From contig JAKLHY010000059.1 in NCBI GenBank assembly GCA_022709905.1, forward strand, positions 1 through 48,392: 48,392 nucleotides of DNA, read 5' to 3'. The stretch is from Verrucomicrobiota bacterium (GTDB lineage: Bacteria > Verrucomicrobiota > Verrucomicrobiia > Limisphaerales > UBA1319). The translations under genes were made by a program, and so were the position numbers. A model generated the notes under the pieces. It saw nothing but the letters and a program-made list of their open reading frames with translations. It was not told where the DNA came from and ran no database searches. Below, piece by piece: positions 23,437-31,422 of this stretch (the stretch's first letter is position 1; each line of letters starts with the position of its first letter).

Positions 23437-25563
23437 ATGTATTTCGAACGGATTCTGATCCTGATCGCCAATGCCCAAAGTGCCCGGTGGGCAGAGCATG
23501 ATTTCACCGCGAAATCCGGAAGGCTGCGCCGGTGGAACTTGCTGCCTTGGGGAGCGCCAGCCTCGAGGCTGCTCCGTGGGTTGGCCATAGCTGGATTGGG
23601 CCGCCGTCAAATTGACGGATTCCGGGCCTTTTTCCCCTCGAGTAGTTCATGGCAGCTTGACTCTCCGATTCACCTCGAAGTCATCCAAGTCAGGCACGCG
23701 CCGCAAGAACGTGGCGCCACCAGCCCTGCGCGGCGTCAGGTAGGGTGGTATTTTGGAAAGGGGGGCTGGTTCGAGCCTCTGCCAAGACGCCGCATGCGTC
23801 TCCAGGATTCCACGGTGGCCAAGGGCTTGCCAGAACTGGGCAAATCGAGCGCCGGACGATTGCTCGTGGGGTATGGAGCCACAATTCGTGCTTCAGCGGG
23901 CACGGATTGTTTCGATATTCTTCCCACTCATCGGCTGCGGCGTTGCGCCGGCTTGTTTGACTCCCGTGTCGGCCTGACCGATCCCCTGGCCTTTCTCCGC
24001 CGCTTACGGTTCAAAGGCAAATACCGGGCGGGACGCGCCCGCGCGCTCCTGGCCAGGCTGGCCGCGGACCTGAGCGGTTGGATGGGCTGGGATGTCGCTG
24101 GCGTCCTGGGTGAGGAGGGGCAGTTGGAAGCGCTCTGGGCGGCAACCCCCAGGTCGCGGCGCGCCGCGGCAGAGTTGGCTGTGGATATCGTTCGCCACGT
24201 GTATGACGCTTCATACCGCCTGGACGAGATTGATCCCCTCCAGCAACCGGGCGTGGTGCTGCTCGATCAGTGCGAAGCCTGGTGCGAGCTTGATGTGCTG
24301 CCGCGCTTCTTTCAGCTTCTGGATGGCCTGCTCCCGCAGGTTCAGTTCTTCATCACCCTTTCACCCGCGGGCGTGCGCCGCTTTCCGGCAAAGCTCCGGA
24401 ACCATGCGCTGCCCATTCCCGTGCCGCTGCGTCGCGGCCGGGTGGTTCGGCTCCGGCGTTTGTCTCCGGGCACGGTGCTGCTCGTGGATGTGGACGGCAC
24501 GCTGCCGAACCTGGCCCTCATGAAACTGAGCCGCCATGTCAAAAACCTGGGTGGCAAGGTGGCGCTGGCTCGCGGGATCAGTGACCTGCCCCCTGCCGAT
24601 CTGGTCCGAGCCAGTTGCGTCTTCAGCACTCCGGCCTCGGCCCGGCGTGTCGAGGTGTTGCACGAGCGATACAACGGTAGGCTGGAGGTGGGTGGCTCAG
24701 GCGTGGACCTCCGCCTGCGATTGGCGCCCGAGGTCGAGCAACTCGCATCTGACTACTCGCTCTATCCGGAGTTGGATGGCCGCGCCTTGGGGTTTCTCAC
24801 GCGCGGCTGTCCGGCGCGCTGTTCCTTTTGCCTGGTCCCGGCCAAGGAGGGCCCTCCTCGCTTGGTGAGCGACCTGGCCTCGCTGTTGCAGGGGCGGCGA
24901 AAACTGATTCTGCTCGACGACAACCTCCTGGCCCATCCGGCGGCGCTTGAGTTGCTGGAAGAGATGGCGCGCCGGGACCTGGAAGTAAATTTCAACCAGA
25001 CCCTTGACTTGCGTCTCTTGACGCGCGAGTCGGCCGCACTGCTACACCGCATCCGTTGCGCCAACGCCATCTTCACGCGGCGAGTGTACCATTTCAGCCT
25101 GAATGACGCCCGTCACCTCGACCTCGTGCGGGAACGGTACGCGCTCATACAGACCACCGGGCGGGATAATGCGGAGTTCATCTGCATGTACGGCTTCAAC
25201 ACCAGCCTGGACGAGGATGTGCGGCGGTTCCGCTTCCTGCGCGCGCTGCCGGGAGCGTATGTTTTTGTCCAGCGATACCAGCCTGTGCCCGGCGGCCCCG
25301 CGCCCGACCTGAGCCGGTTGTTCGACCATCGCGCCGAAGCGCTTATGGACGAGCTAGTGCGCATTCTCTTTCCGCAAAACATGAAGAGCATGGAAACGTA
25401 TTATCGCTGGCTCGCGCTGCAATACGCCGCCCAGCGCGGGCGCATTCACTATCCCTTGTTGGAAACGCTCTTTCGCTTCAACGCCCGCCCAAGATTGGCG
25501 GGATTTCTCGACACACTGCGGCAACTCGCCGCCGGCGCGCCGAAGACGCCCGGCCCGCCGTGA
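23437..25563 (+). CDS. Radical SAM protein with ATPase-like N-terminal region
   Basis: A 708-residue protein and the only sizeable plus-strand gene between 512 and 44828. The C-terminal half is a B12-binding-type radical SAM protein: VLLVDVDGTLPNLALMKLSR (cobalamin-type Rossmann start), DYSLYPELDGRALGFLTRGC, then the cluster motif CPARCSFC (Cx3Cx2C) and DDNLLAHPAALELLEEMAR. The N-terminal half resembles the distal part of AAA/OLD-like ATPases: RLLVGYGATIRA, RRCAGLFDSRVGLTDPLAFL, and a Walker-B-like GVVLLDQCEAW followed by LPRFFQLLDGLLPQVQFFIT, with Gln where the catalytic Glu should be. No Walker A is visible, and residues 1-60 look unlike coding sequence of this family, so the true start is uncertain and a 5' rearrangement is likely. 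The reaction is unknown. Confidence 0.7.
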   Translation: MYFERILILIANAQSARWAEHDFTAKSGRLRRWNLLPWGAPASRLLRGLAIAGLGRRQIDGFRAFFPSSSSWQLDSPIHLEVIQVRHAPQERGATSPARRQVGWYFGKGGWFEPLPRRRMRLQDSTVAKGLPELGKSSAGRLLVGYGATIRASAGTDCFDILPTHRLRRCAGLFDSRVGLTDPLAFLRRLRFKGKYRAGRARALLARLAADLSGWMGWDVAGVLGEEGQLEALWAATPRSRRAAAELAVDIVRHVYDASYRLDEIDPLQQPGVVLLDQCEAWCELDVLPRFFQLLDGLLPQVQFFITLSPAGVRRFPAKLRNHALPIPVPLRRGRVVRLRRLSPGTVLLVDVDGTLPNLALMKLSRHVKNLGGKVALARGISDLPPADLVRASCVFSTPASARRVEVLHERYNGRLEVGGSGVDLRLRLAPEVEQLASDYSLYPELDGRALGFLTRGCPARCSFCLVPAKEGPPRLVSDLASLLQGRRKLILLDDNLLAHPAALELLEEMARRDLEVNFNQTLDLRLLTRESAALLHRIRCANAIFTRRVYHFSLNDARHLDLVRERYALIQTTGRDNAEFICMYGFNTSLDEDVRRFRFLRALPGAYVFVQRYQPVPGGPAPDLSRLFDHRAEALMDELVRILFPQNMKSMETYYRWLALQYAAQRGRIHYPLLETLFRFNARPRLAGFLDTLRQLAAGAPKTPGPP

Positions 25564-25599
25564 ACTGGATCCGCAAGAGTCTTGACTTGGACCTCGCTT

Positions 25600-27330
25600 T
25601 TATTCCAACGGCGCGGCAAATGGATTCGGGCAAAAGCTCCGCTCGCGGTATTCAAAGAAGTCGAAGTCGGCGGTCCTTGCGGTCCCCGCGAGGTCCTGAC
25701 AAGCCAGGCCGACAAAAGCACCGGTGAAGCTCGACTGGCCGGGTGCGGTCGCTTCGTCGGACAGAATGCTCGCGTCAAATTGTTGCGGCAGCCAGCGCCA
25801 ATCCTGGTCCACGCCCTCGACGCGGTAGGCGAAATGGAGTCGCTCGTAATCCACTTCGACGCGCAGATGCACCGGTTTGCCGGGGGGGATGGCGAGGGGC
25901 GGCGTGAAAGCATCCGCCTGTGTGGAGTCGGGCAGGCAGGACATCGCGCGCAGGTGTTTGCCCAGCGTTTCGTCGTGCGTCAGGTAGAGGTAATGGAACT
26001 TCGCGCTATTGTAGTAACAGACCAGGCCGGCCATTTGCTGGTAATGTTCCGGCTCGAACTCGATAACGGTTGACGCGCTGTAACAATGCGATTGCTGGCG
26101 ACGCGCGACGAGCGATTGCCTGAACCAACTGCCGATGGTCTCGCGGCCGATGAGCCGCAGGAACCCCGGACGCGCCGTCAGGCTGAAGATTTCTTCCGGC
26201 CAGGGAGTCCGGAGCCATTGGAAGTCCAAGGGGAGCTGGGGCGAGTTGAAGTCGCAGCAACAGCATGCGTGTTTTTGGCTGACGGGTTCCCCTTTGCTCT
26301 GGCCCTCTGCACCCGTATGCCCCGCGGAGGTGATGGAGTCTGAAAGGCGAGGCAGAGAGTGTTCGGACAACACCGGCGCTGGCGTCTCGACCGTGGGAAT
26401 GCCCTGACCATCCAGCGTGCGCAGCCAACCGTCCTTGCCCCAAGCCATCTTCTGAATCGCCGTCTCGCGGCCGAGCGTGCAGCGGCCGCGATTACGGAGT
26501 GGCCGTCCGCATAGGTAGACCATATACGTCTCTCCGCTTGGCGTTTCGACCAGATCGGCGTGTCCGGCGCGCTGTAATTCCACGTCAGGCCGCTGGCGTG
26601 CGCTCAGGATGCAGGTGTCGGGGTGCAGTTCGTAGGGGCCGAGCAAATGGCGTGAGCGCGCCATCGTCACCGCATGCCCCCAGCCTGTGCCGCCCTCGGC
26701 GGTGAGCAGGTAATACCAGCCGTCGCGTTTGTAGAGATGCGGCGCCTCGGTGAATCCGAGCGGCGTGCCGGCAAAGATGTTCTTCCGTTCGCCGACCAGC
26801 CGGCCTTCCTTCGTCGAGTATTCCTGGAAAACAATTCCGGCGAAGCGATTGTGCCCGGGGCGATGGTCCCAGAGCATGTTCACGAGATACTTGCGCCCGT
26901 CCTCGTCGTGGAACAGCGACGGATCGAACCCACTACTGTTGAGCGGAACGGGGTCGGACCACTCGCCGTCTATACGCGGGCTGGTAACGAGGTAGTTGTG
27001 GAAGTCGCGGAAAGACGCCCCGCCCGCGCCGGCGACGCTGGTCCGGCCAAAGCGCTTCACGTCGGTGTAGATCAGCCAGAACAAGCCGTCCGCATAACTC
27101 AAACACGGCGCCCAGATACCGCAGGAATCGGGGTTCCCCAGCAGGTTGAGTTGGCTGGCGCGATTCAATGGACGCGTAAGCAACCGCCAGTGGACGAGGT
27201 CGCGCGAGTGATGAATCTGCACGCCCGGAAACCACTCGAACGTCGAAGTGGCAATGTAGTAATCGAGGCCGACCCGCGCGATGGAGGGATCGGGATTAAA
27301 GCCGGTGAGGATGGGGTTGCGGATCGTCAT
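25600..27330 (-). CDS. GH43 beta-xylosidase (subfamily-11-like)
   Basis: A 576-residue enzyme without a signal peptide, so probably cytoplasmic. ATG 27330 overlaps the symporter stop as ATGA, giving translational coupling. The frame is open for 195 codons upstream, but that is antisense-frame shadow inside the transporter gene. The GH43 propeller shows GFNPDPSIARVGLDYYIATS (base Asp), SGFDPSLFHDEDGRKYLVNM (modulating Asp), GFTEAPHLYKRDGWYYLLTA (acid Glu) and GGTGWGHAVTMARS. The C-terminal beta-sandwich begins at FQWLRTPWPEEIFSLTARPG and is typical of xylosidases such as XynB. An odd insert, PVSQKHACCCCDFNSPQL, has four consecutive cysteines before the sandwich. Together with the co-transcribed GPH symporter it resembles a xylobiose import and cleavage pair. 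Confidence 0.88.
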   Translation of the reverse strand: MTIRNPILTGFNPDPSIARVGLDYYIATSTFEWFPGVQIHHSRDLVHWRLLTRPLNRASQLNLLGNPDSCGIWAPCLSYADGLFWLIYTDVKRFGRTSVAGAGGASFRDFHNYLVTSPRIDGEWSDPVPLNSSGFDPSLFHDEDGRKYLVNMLWDHRPGHNRFAGIVFQEYSTKEGRLVGERKNIFAGTPLGFTEAPHLYKRDGWYYLLTAEGGTGWGHAVTMARSRHLLGPYELHPDTCILSARQRPDVELQRAGHADLVETPSGETYMVYLCGRPLRNRGRCTLGRETAIQKMAWGKDGWLRTLDGQGIPTVETPAPVLSEHSLPRLSDSITSAGHTGAEGQSKGEPVSQKHACCCCDFNSPQLPLDFQWLRTPWPEEIFSLTARPGFLRLIGRETIGSWFRQSLVARRQQSHCYSASTVIEFEPEHYQQMAGLVCYYNSAKFHYLYLTHDETLGKHLRAMSCLPDSTQADAFTPPLAIPPGKPVHLRVEVDYERLHFAYRVEGVDQDWRWLPQQFDASILSDEATAPGQSSFTGAFVGLACQDLAGTARTADFDFFEYRERSFCPNPFAAPLE

Positions 27331-28748
27331 GCGGGTTGGGTTGTCTGAGCGGCCGCGCGGCGCGCTGCCAGTTCGCGCTCGATTTCGTCCAAGCGCTTTT
27401 GACTCAGTGGGTAGATGATCAAGGCGACCGCCTTGAGCAGGGCGAACAGGGCGGGGCCTATCGAGAAGGCGATGGCGATGCCCAACAGCGCCTGGGTGGT
27501 CTGGCTTTCCGCGCCTTTGACATAACCATATTGAGCGAGGAACAACGGGACAAGAAAACCGCCAATCAAAATGCCCGCCTTGATGGAAAATAGCGACGCG
27601 GAGAAGACCAGGCCGGTGGAGCGCCGTCCGTACTTGAACTCCCCGTAATCGGCCACGTCGCCGTACAACGCCCAGGTCAGCGCGGAGGTTGGCCCGGCGC
27701 AAATCTGGGCCAGCATATTCAAGGCGATCATCCATCCGAACTGTCCCTTCGGAATAAAGAAGAACGAGAGGAAACAGAGGCCGGTAATCAGGCTGAGCCC
27801 GGCGGCATAATATTTTTTGTCGATTTTCCGGGCGATGGGCCCCAGGCAGATGGTGCCGAGCACCAATCCCAGCGCGCCGCTCGTCAGGAACAGCGTGGTG
27901 TGATCCAGCGTCCAAATCACGGGAGTGGTGTCGTAGCCCTGCACGTATTTGAAATAGAAGATGGTGCTGCCGGAGCGCAGCGCCGAAAAGGCGTTGGAGA
28001 AGATCGAGGTGATGAGCAACACAACCCAGGGCCAGTTCTTGAACAGTTCAATGAGCTCCTCGCGAACATTGGTCTTTTGTTGTGGCGGTGGCGTTACCCG
28101 CTCCTTCGTGGTGGCGAACGTGATCAGAATCAGCGCCACCGAAACGACGGCAAAAATTGCCATGGTCAGTTGAAAACCCCGAATCTCGCTCTCGGCGCCC
28201 AGGTATTTGACCAACGGGCGGACCAACAGTGAGATCAGGAAGGCTGCGCCGAAAGCCCCGATAAACCGGCAGGTCGAGGCCATCGTGCGCGTGCGCGGCG
28301 ACGGGCTGATGACGCCCAGCAGGGCCGAGTAAGGCACATTGATCACCGTGTAGCTCACCATCATGAGCGCGTAGGTGACAGCGGCGTAGATGATCTTGCC
28401 ATGGGGGCCCAGATCCGGCCCGGCAAACATCAGGTAACCGGAGAGGCCATACGGGAGGGCTCCAAACAAGAGATAAGGCCTGTACTTGCCCCAACGCGTG
28501 CGGGTCCGATCCGCGATGAGGCCCATGATGACATCGTCAAACGCGCCAAAGGCCCGCACCAGCGGGATCAACCATAGCAACGCGGTCGCCGGGATGCCCC
28601 AGACATCCACGTAGTAGTAGGTCAGAAAGATGTTGAAGGTCTGGAAAAAGAAATTCGAGGCCGTGTCCCCCAGGGCGTAGCCGATGTATTCGCCCGGCTT
28701 GAGGCGGTCGGCGGCTGCGGGCGGCTGGGTGATGGCGCGAACGCTCAC
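27327..28748 (-). CDS. GPH-family sugar:cation symporter (XynP-like)
   Basis: A 473-residue polytopic membrane protein of the glycoside-pentoside-hexuronide:cation symporter family. Markers are GYALGDTASNFFFQTFNIFL, MGLIADRTRTRWGKYRPYLL, VINVPYSALLGVIS, and FATTKERVTPPPQQ in the central loop. It has about 12 hydrophobic segments. The start is GTG at 28748, overlapping the GH10 stop as GTGA, and its own stop overlaps the GH43 start as ATGA, so three genes are translationally coupled. The combination with a cytoplasmic GH43 beta-xylosidase points to import of xylobiose or xylo-oligosaccharides. It differs clearly in sequence from the other GPH protein at 10036. Confidence 0.88.
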   Translation of the reverse strand: MSVRAITQPPAAADRLKPGEYIGYALGDTASNFFFQTFNIFLTYYYVDVWGIPATALLWLIPLVRAFGAFDDVIMGLIADRTRTRWGKYRPYLLFGALPYGLSGYLMFAGPDLGPHGKIIYAAVTYALMMVSYTVINVPYSALLGVISPSPRTRTMASTCRFIGAFGAAFLISLLVRPLVKYLGAESEIRGFQLTMAIFAVVSVALILITFATTKERVTPPPQQKTNVREELIELFKNWPWVVLLITSIFSNAFSALRSGSTIFYFKYVQGYDTTPVIWTLDHTTLFLTSGALGLVLGTICLGPIARKIDKKYYAAGLSLITGLCFLSFFFIPKGQFGWMIALNMLAQICAGPTSALTWALYGDVADYGEFKYGRRSTGLVFSASLFSIKAGILIGGFLVPLFLAQYGYVKGAESQTTQALLGIAIAFSIGPALFALLKAVALIIYPLSQKRLDEIERELAARRAAAQTTQPA

Positions 28749-30079
28749 AATCCAGGTTCGACTTTGACTGGATTGGGCTTCTGCGCAGATGCCACTCCGG
28801 CCGTGAGCGGCTGATTGTCCCTCAAGGACTGTGCGTTCTCTTGCGCCTTCTTTGCCTCCTCGATGACCGCATGAAAGGCCGGTTTGGGTTGGTTGTTGCC
28901 GTCAAAGAGGAGCGGCTTGCCGCTGGCCCGCCAGGAGTTCGCGTCGTTCGGTCCCCAGAAGGTCACGACTTCAATCGATTTGTCGTGTTTCAAAAAGGCC
29001 CGGAAGAGACCCGCGTAAACATTGGCCAATTTGCGGTCGGCATCGCTCACCAAACCGCCCTGGGTGGTGGCGGCATTGTCCGCGATGTCCGCCCCGAGAC
29101 TCCGCTGGCCCCCCTGCGCGCTGTTGACGTCGAGTTCCGTGATGTGGATCGGCAAGCCGAGCGTCGCCATTTCCGTCAGCGCCCGATCCATTTCCTCAAA
29201 GCTCGACGAAAGGTTGAGGTGGGCCTGCGAGCCGATGGCGTGGACGGGCACTTTCTGTTCCTGGAGCGACTGGATCAGCGTGATGAGTTTTCGCCGCTTG
29301 GCCGAATTCTCGAGAGAGTAATCGTTGTAGCGGAGGATGGCATTTGGATCGGCCTCGTGGGCGTATTGAAAGGCTTTGGCGATGAAGTCGGGCCCGATGA
29401 TCTCCAGCCAGAGCGAATTTCTCAGGACGTTCGTGCCGCCGTCCGCAAGAGCCTCGTTGACCACGTCCCAGACCTTGATCTTGCCCTTGTAGCGGCCGAC
29501 GACGGTGTGGATGTGATCGCGCATCCGCCCGAGCAATTCCTCCCGAGAGGCCCGAGGTCCGGTGTACCGCCCGAAGAACCCCCCGCCGAATCGTTCCCGA
29601 CCGAACCGGTTTGTGCCGGACGCATTCGTGTTCGCGACAGAGCGGGCCACGGCGTTCGTGACCTCCGGCGGCGGCGGATTCGTACCCGCAAAGACCCATT
29701 GGGGGGTTTGGGCGTGCCACACAAGCGTGTGCCCAGCCAGGGCCATCCCATTGCTCAAGCCGAAATTGATGAAGGCATCGGCAGGCTCAAAATTATAACC
29801 CTCCGGTCCGGGCCGCGGATGGATGAGCGCCCATTTCATGTCATTCTCGGCGACCACCTGATTGAACTGCTCCTTGACCAGCGCAATGTCTTTGCTGACC
29901 TGGTCCGGGCTTCGACGGGATCCACCGGCGCCAGTCGCAATGGCGCGGTTGATGGCCGTGCCGATGTAAAAACGGTCTTTGAAGGCACTCTTGAGAGCGG
30001 GGGTGTCTGCGGACCATGCCGTGGTTCCCCAAGCAAGCAGGACTGCCGTTAACAGGCTCTTAGCGTGATAAGTGTTCAT
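28745..30079 (-). CDS. GH10 endo-1,4-beta-xylanase, secreted
   Basis: A 444-residue secreted xylanase (signal peptide MNTYHAKSLLTAVLLAWGTTAWS). The family-10 barrel is evident: AENDMKWALIHP, GHTLVWHAQTPQWVF, VWDVVNEALADGG with acid/base Glu209, IGSQAHLN, HITELDVNS with nucleophile Glu315, and VVTFWGPNDANSW. Family 10 enzymes cut the xylan backbone and tolerate substituted regions. An extra segment of about 45 residues (TNAVARSVANTNASG through GGFFGRYTGPRASREE) sits between the WHAQTP strand and the acid/base helix and makes the protein longer than a bare catalytic domain. It precedes the symporter by overlap and follows the CE1 gene by 27 bp. Confidence 0.93.
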   Translation of the reverse strand: MNTYHAKSLLTAVLLAWGTTAWSADTPALKSAFKDRFYIGTAINRAIATGAGGSRRSPDQVSKDIALVKEQFNQVVAENDMKWALIHPRPGPEGYNFEPADAFINFGLSNGMALAGHTLVWHAQTPQWVFAGTNPPPPEVTNAVARSVANTNASGTNRFGRERFGGGFFGRYTGPRASREELLGRMRDHIHTVVGRYKGKIKVWDVVNEALADGGTNVLRNSLWLEIIGPDFIAKAFQYAHEADPNAILRYNDYSLENSAKRRKLITLIQSLQEQKVPVHAIGSQAHLNLSSSFEEMDRALTEMATLGLPIHITELDVNSAQGGQRSLGADIADNAATTQGGLVSDADRKLANVYAGLFRAFLKHDKSIEVVTFWGPNDANSWRASGKPLLFDGNNQPKPAFHAVIEEAKKAQENAQSLRDNQPLTAGVASAQKPNPVKVEPGL

Positions 30080-30106
30080 TTCTGAGGTGGTCGGTGTTGT
30101 TGTCGT

Positions 30107-31357
30107 CTATTTGAATATGCGTTGTGCGAACAGCCACAGGTTGTTTCGCCAGTGCGTCGCGTCGTGGCCGTTGCCGTCCACATGCCAAACGTGCGACACG
30201 TTTTTTTCCTTAAGGTAAACATGAATGCCCTGGCTGATCCGGATCAATCCATCTTTGTTGCCGCAGGACAGCCACAAGAGCTTTAGTTGTTTCGATGCGG
30301 CCGCGGGATCAGGCACCAGCTGTTCGGCCGGCTTGGTGTTTGGCGCGGAGGAGAAACCTCCCACCCACGCAAACGTGTCAAGATGCGCCAGCCCGAAGTT
30401 CAGCGATTGACCGCCACCCATGGACAATCCGGCCAGGGCCCGGTGTTCCCGGTCCGCTTGCGCGGAATACCGCGATTCGATGGCGGGAATCACATCGTCC
30501 AGAAGATCTCGTTCGAAAACGGCAAACGCTGGCGCCGTTGCCATCGCGTTGGGGCCGGCACGATCGTCCTTTTGTGCGCGGCCATTGGGCATCACAATGA
30601 TCATTGGCACGGCCTTGCCGTCGGCGATCAAGTTGTCGAGCAGGACGTCAGGCTTTGCGAACCGCAGCCACTCGGTTTCATCGCCCCCGATGCCGTGCAG
30701 GAGGTAGAGCACGGGATACTTCTTGTCCTTCGAGTATCCGGGCGGAGTATAAACCTGCATTTTGCGCGTGGCACCCACCGTTTTCGAGTCGTAACTGATC
30801 ATCTCGAGTTTGCCCTGGGGGATACCCTCGCGTTTTTCGTCGATGCCGGCTGGCGGGTCGTCAAAGGCCGGTTTGTCGTCCGGTCCCAGCACGATGGGAC
30901 CGCCAAAGCCGCCGGATCTTCGGCGGGGTGGGGTGGGGGTGGCGGCATCGGTCGCGCCTGGGGCTCTCACGGCGGCGACTTCAACGCGTTTGGCCACCAG
31001 CTCCTCCGTCGCAACATCACCGACCTTGCGCGTGAACTTGATCTCGCGGTCTCCCACCTTGCCCGTGTAATCGATCCGCAGCTCGTTGTCCTGGAACTTA
31101 AACAACTCCATGAACGTGAGGGTGTCTCCGGCGAGCTTGACCTCCTTGAATTCCACCTCCCGTTTCTGACCGTTCATCTCGGCCGTTGCCTTGGCCGTCA
31201 ATTTGGCTTCGTTGCCTTGGAAGACGAAGAGGTATTTCTGCGGGCCGATCTGCGTGTCGAATTCCGTCTGCCACTGGCCCGAGATGTCGGCCGCGCGGGC
31301 GGCGCATGCCAGCCAACCGATGACGCCGCAAAGGAGTAGGATGCTTGTTTTCTTCAT
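30107..31357 (-). CDS. Secreted CE1 esterase with N-terminal beta module
   Basis: A 416-residue secreted protein (signal peptide MKKTSILLLCGVIGWLACAARA). Residues 23-125 form the DISGQWQTEFDTQIG module, homologous to modules in the proteins at 581 and 17996. After a Pro/Arg-rich linker comes the CE1 domain (about 160-416) with VYTPPGYSKDKKYPVLYLLH, GLSMGG (Ser312), and catalytic His in DGNGHDATHWRNNLWLFA. The whole protein aligns with the C-terminal half of the dual esterase at 581-3574. It is likely an acetyl- or feruloyl-xylan esterase acting beside the GH10 xylanase 27 bp downstream. Confidence 0.87.
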   Translation of the reverse strand: MKKTSILLLCGVIGWLACAARAADISGQWQTEFDTQIGPQKYLFVFQGNEAKLTAKATAEMNGQKREVEFKEVKLAGDTLTFMELFKFQDNELRIDYTGKVGDREIKFTRKVGDVATEELVAKRVEVAAVRAPGATDAATPTPPRRRSGGFGGPIVLGPDDKPAFDDPPAGIDEKREGIPQGKLEMISYDSKTVGATRKMQVYTPPGYSKDKKYPVLYLLHGIGGDETEWLRFAKPDVLLDNLIADGKAVPMIIVMPNGRAQKDDRAGPNAMATAPAFAVFERDLLDDVIPAIESRYSAQADREHRALAGLSMGGGQSLNFGLAHLDTFAWVGGFSSAPNTKPAEQLVPDPAAASKQLKLLWLSCGNKDGLIRISQGIHVYLKEKNVSHVWHVDGNGHDATHWRNNLWLFAQRIFK

Positions 31358-31422
31358 GTGTGCCTTTATGCAGGGTTTTGCCCGATTTCTGATTTATGAC
31401 GTCGTGTATAACAACCATAAAA

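Noticed and set aside
22996..23610. 204-codon minus-strand frame covering the start of the CE1-malectin gene
   Set aside because: It runs into the signal peptide of a well-supported gene; only the part following ATG 23238 shows meaningful similarity, to the sigma factor N-terminus.
27331..27915. 195-codon N-terminal extension of the GH43 gene at 25600
   Set aside because: It lies entirely inside the upstream symporter gene, and the GH43 homology starts at ATG 27330, which overlaps the symporter stop as ATGA.
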